Part shown: positions 21,349 through 23,585 of the stretch, piece by piece
Numbering within the stretch: the first letter of the stretch is position 1
Layout of the letters: every line of letters begins with the position of its first letter
Made by a program: the position numbers and the translations under genes
IMG/VR virus record: IMGVR_UViG_3300022187_000245
Location: 1 to 23,585 of that record
Strand: one strand, 5' to 3'
Source of the DNA: a virus
DNA length: 23,585 bases
Notes under the pieces: generated by a model
The model's input: the letters and a program-made list of their open reading frames with translations, nothing else
Told to the model about the DNA's origin: nothing
The model's database searches: none

Positions 21349-21363
21349 TTTATATTTTATATT
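21349..21363 (+). promoter_or_regulatory. Repeated AT-rich leader, copy 3
   Basis: TTTATATTTTATATT directly before ATGG, identical to copy 2. A TTTG at 21320-21323 could pair with TAGTTTTT (21343-21350, 19-bp spacing) as an imperfect Bacteroidota promoter, or the TATATTTT core could act as a -7-like element giving a nearly leaderless transcript. It lies right after the terminator, so a new transcription start here is plausible. Confidence 0.55.
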
Positions 21364-21768
21364 ATGGTGGTAATAAATAAAGGAGTAGCAAACGAGTTAT
21401 ACTTTAATCTTACAAGTAAGAAAAGATTGACTAGCAGTCCATATATATTTATTAAGTTTACCAATGATATGACTAAACAAAGCTATTTTGTTAATCCTAC
21501 TGAAACTGTTGAGCCTAGACATAGCAAAGTAGACTTTACAGAGGGTACAGATATTAGTTTAGGTGCAGAGGGGTTCTATACTTATGTAATTTATCAAGTT
21601 ACTACTAACGATTTAACTGATGATAGTACATTAACTGATGCAAGGATTATAGAACGAGGTAAGGCATTAGTAAAAGATGCTAGTGTAACAGAGGTATCGT
21701 ATACTCAATACACACCAACAAGCAATAAGAATACAACAAATAGTAACACACAATACATAAGTATATAA
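21364..21768 (+). CDS. Virion structural protein, unknown detail
   Basis: 134 residues. Beta-rich: 'ELYFNLTSKKRLTSSPYIFI', 'KFTNDMTKQSYFVNPTETVE', 'GAEGFYTYVIYQVTTNDLTD' and an acidic 'ARIIERGKALVKDASVTEVS' segment, ending in a Thr/Asn-rich tail. The pattern of 'Y-(I/L)-F-x-F-T-N-D' is often found in small structural proteins beside Bacteroidota tail genes. Its stop overlaps the next start by 1 nt. Its exact place in the virion is unknown. Confidence 0.55.
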   Translation: MVVINKGVANELYFNLTSKKRLTSSPYIFIKFTNDMTKQSYFVNPTETVEPRHSKVDFTEGTDISLGAEGFYTYVIYQVTTNDLTDDSTLTDARIIERGKALVKDASVTEVSYTQYTPTSNKNTTNSNTQYISI

Positions 21769-22154
21769 TGGATTTAAACTTTGAAAATAAAGCAAAAAGC
21801 GAATTAGATAGAATTACGCTAAAAGCAGAAAAGGTAGAGTTAGCATTAAATGAAGATATTAAAAAAAATGTTGATGAAATTATTTTTAACTCACAAGGTG
21901 TTAATGATATATTAAAGATATTAAAAAAAGAAATACCAACATTAAGAAAATTAATAGATGATGGTAAAAATAGTTCAGCAGATAATATAAAACTTGTGCA
22001 AAAAACAGAACAATTAGTTAATAAGTATGTAAAAGCAGCAAAAGAAATAGGACTTCCAAAATCTTTAATTGATGTACCTGTCAATTATTTTGAAAAAGCT
22101 AAAAAAGAAGCAGAAGATTTAAAAAAACAAATTCAATCTATATCAGACATTTAA
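21768..22154 (+). CDS. Helical coiled-coil protein, copy B of a related pair
   Basis: 128 residues, highly charged and helical: 'KAEKVELALNEDIKKNVDEI', 'LKILKKEIPTLRKLIDDGKN', 'KTEQLVNKYVKAAKEIGLPK' and a final 'YFEKAKKEAEDLKKQIQSIS'. It shares 'KAEKVELA' near the N-terminus and 'AKEIGL' in the second half with the protein at 18750. The start lies in a TAATG with the previous gene. As with copy A, it sits among structural genes and may be a minor virion or assembly protein. Confidence 0.6.
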   Translation: MDLNFENKAKSELDRITLKAEKVELALNEDIKKNVDEIIFNSQGVNDILKILKKEIPTLRKLIDDGKNSSADNIKLVQKTEQLVNKYVKAAKEIGLPKSLIDVPVNYFEKAKKEAEDLKKQIQSISDI

Positions 22155-22175
22155 AAATTATAATAAATATATAAA

Positions 22176-22451
22176 ATGGCAGTAAAAAATACAACAGATT
22201 TATTAAACGAGCAATTAGGTAAGAAAGGTAAAACAAGAATAATTACTACATCAGCAGTAACAGGTGCAGATTTTTACGCAGTACACTTTGTAACAGAGTG
22301 TGTAATTGCTTCTATTACAGCAGGTAACTTAGATGGTTCAAGTGCTAATCCATCAGCATTAGCAACTACTATACCAGCAGGTACAGTATTATTTATGAAC
22401 ATTACAGGTATCACTTTAACAAGTGGAGTAGCAATAGGATATAACAACTAA
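22176..22451 (+). CDS. Small beta-rich virion protein
   Basis: 91 residues from ATG 22176 after an A/T-rich leader. The central and C-terminal parts are beta strands ending in a Gly-Thr-Val-Leu-Phe-Met-Asn-Ile-Thr-Gly-Ile-Thr-Leu segment and a final 'SGVAIGYNN'. This is typical of small phage decoration or fibre-base proteins. Four bases separate it from the large fibre gene that follows. No specific role can be read. Confidence 0.5.
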   Translation: MAVKNTTDLLNEQLGKKGKTRIITTSAVTGADFYAVHFVTECVIASITAGNLDGSSANPSALATTIPAGTVLFMNITGITLTSGVAIGYNN

Positions 22452-22454
22452 TAT

Positions 22455-23585
22455 ATGTTAGGATTAGGTTTAGCATTAAGTGTAGGTAGAAAACTACTAG
22501 GCGATGCCATAGGTCGTTTGATACAAGAGTTATCTATTAGAGGTACTTATAGTGAGAACCTAATAGATACTAGAAATATAATTACCGATATAGATGATGC
22601 TGATGTACTAGACAAAGCTACTATATTACTTACTCCTACTGCAACAAGTGATGCAAGGGTACACTCTGTAAAGACTTATACAGGTGATGAACTTTTGGAC
22701 GTATCAAGTTTAAGTGGTACTAATTGGACTGCTGATGGTAGTGGTGGATTTACAAATAATGGTTCAGGTGAAGGCTTAAACGGAAGCCTTAATGAAAATA
22801 CAATAATAGGGGCAACGTATAAGTTTACTTTTGACGTTACTATTAGTGGAATTGCTAACGCTACGTTTGGAGGAGTTACAATACCTGTCTTTACTACATC
22901 AGGTTCTAAGGAATACTATGTTATTGCTACAAGTTCTTCTACAAGTTTTAGTTTTTATTTAGCTCCATCAGGTAGCCCATCTATGTTTGTTAACAACATA
23001 TCAATAGTAGATGTATCATCAGACTTTGACTTCGATAGAGCAAGTAGTGCTACAAGAATAAACTCTGATGGTTTAGTACAAGATATGCAGAGTATTACTG
23101 ACCCTGAATTAGTTACTAATGGTACGTTTGATACAGATAGTGATTGGGTTTTGGGTACAGGTTGGAACATAGCAGATGGACATTTAAACTTTGATACTGA
23201 CGATGGCGAAAATAACGCACAACAACAAGGTTTATTAACTGTTGGCAGAATTTACAAAATGACTTTTGATGCTAATGTAACAACAGGAACGATTAGATTT
23301 GAAAGTGGAACAGGAAGTAATTTATTAATAACATCTAGCGACACTACGGTAGAGCATATATTTGAAGCTGATTTAACTGCATTGGTATTCAGAAGAAATG
23401 TAACGCCAACTAGAGGTTATATAGACAACATATCAGTAAAAGACATTACATTTAGTGAAGATGTAGATTTAGCTAGAATAAACTATGATAGTAATGGAGA
23501 GAATGGTCATATATTGTTAGAGCCTACTTCTACTAATCTTATTACTTATAGTGAGGATATAGATTCTCTTAATGATGGTGATGGC
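22455..23585 (+). CDS. Tail fibre / receptor-binding protein, 3' truncated by the window edge
   Basis: Open from ATG 22455 to the last base; 377 residues visible. The N-terminus is hydrophobic and helical (LGLGLALSVGRKLLGDAIGR). Two jelly-roll, carbohydrate-binding-module-like segments follow: about 78-187 (with 'IIGATYKFTFDVTISG' and 'FVNNISIVDVS') and 217-330 (with 'GWNIADGHLNFDT', 'LLTVGRIYKMTFDANV', 'YIDNISVKDI'). Typical phage fibre signatures are 'DRASSATRINSDGLVQ' (194-209) and 'LLEPTSTNLITYSED' (354-368), with the second jelly roll sitting between them. It probably recognises host surface polysaccharide. The C-terminus and binding tip lie outside the window. Confidence 0.7.
   Translation, partial: MLGLGLALSVGRKLLGDAIGRLIQELSIRGTYSENLIDTRNIITDIDDADVLDKATILLTPTATSDARVHSVKTYTGDELLDVSSLSGTNWTADGSGGFTNNGSGEGLNGSLNENTIIGATYKFTFDVTISGIANATFGGVTIPVFTTSGSKEYYVIATSSSTSFSFYLAPSGSPSMFVNNISIVDVSSDFDFDRASSATRINSDGLVQDMQSITDPELVTNGTFDTDSDWVLGTGWNIADGHLNFDTDDGENNAQQQGLLTVGRIYKMTFDANVTTGTIRFESGTGSNLLITSSDTTVEHIFEADLTALVFRRNVTPTRGYIDNISVKDITFSEDVDLARINYDSNGENGHILLEPTSTNLITYSEDIDSLNDGDG

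Noticed and set aside
21680-22084. 134-codon reverse-strand ORF
   Set aside because: Covers the antisense of the helical protein gene; its Phe/Leu/Ser-rich translation is a codon-shadow.

Overview
This window is a 23.6 kb piece of a double-stranded DNA tailed phage (or prophage) with siphovirus-type tail genes. It most likely infects a member of the Bacteroidota, probably Flavobacteriia. Reasons: low G+C; every convincing gene is on the + strand, tightly packed with ATGA and TAATG overlaps; starts are preceded by A-rich leaders rather than Shine-Dalgarno sequences; one clear Bacteroidota-type promoter (TTTG, 21 bp, TAnnTTTG) is present; and many proteins match families typical of Bacteroidota phages. 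No integrase, tRNA, CRISPR array, insertion sequence or recognisable lysis gene is visible.

Layout. (1) 3-647: 3' part of a metallophosphoesterase cut by the left edge. (2) 648-834: AT-only tract, copy 1 of a dispersed 44-bp repeat, and the early promoter. (3) 835-7216: early and middle genes. These are many small ORFs plus a putative recombination protein, a DUF3127/SSB-like OB-fold protein, a DnaA domain IV-like HTH protein, an HTH_39 protein, a winged-helix replication protein, a NinG nuclease, a sigma-like factor, a zinc ribbon, a DUF3310 protein and a ParB-like protein. Several micro-genes of 33-50 codons fill apparent gaps, including two single-span membrane peptides. (4) 7226-8879: terminase small and large subunits, followed by a GC-rich hairpin. 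(5) 8991-17437: tail module. It has a tail assembly chaperone pair with a -1 frameshift at a T9 run, tail terminator-like and HK97-gp10-like proteins, two large distal tail/baseplate-type proteins, a YadA-like fibre and the tape measure. (6) 17448-20673: head module with an XkdF-type protease, scaffold and major capsid protein. (7) 20729-23585: likely tail tube protein, other virion proteins and a fibre gene that runs off the right edge.

Points that stand out: frameshifting in the tail chaperone gene; apparent complete absence of GATC (and of GGCC and CCGG); a 15-nt AT-rich leader repeated at identical spacing before three late genes; a 44-bp repeat joined to AT-only tracts at two intergenic sites about 9.6 kb apart; a structured GC-rich hairpin after terL; a pair of distantly similar helical proteins in the structural region; and tail genes placed before head genes with no recognisable portal gene. 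All assignments are by reading the sequence; no database search was possible.
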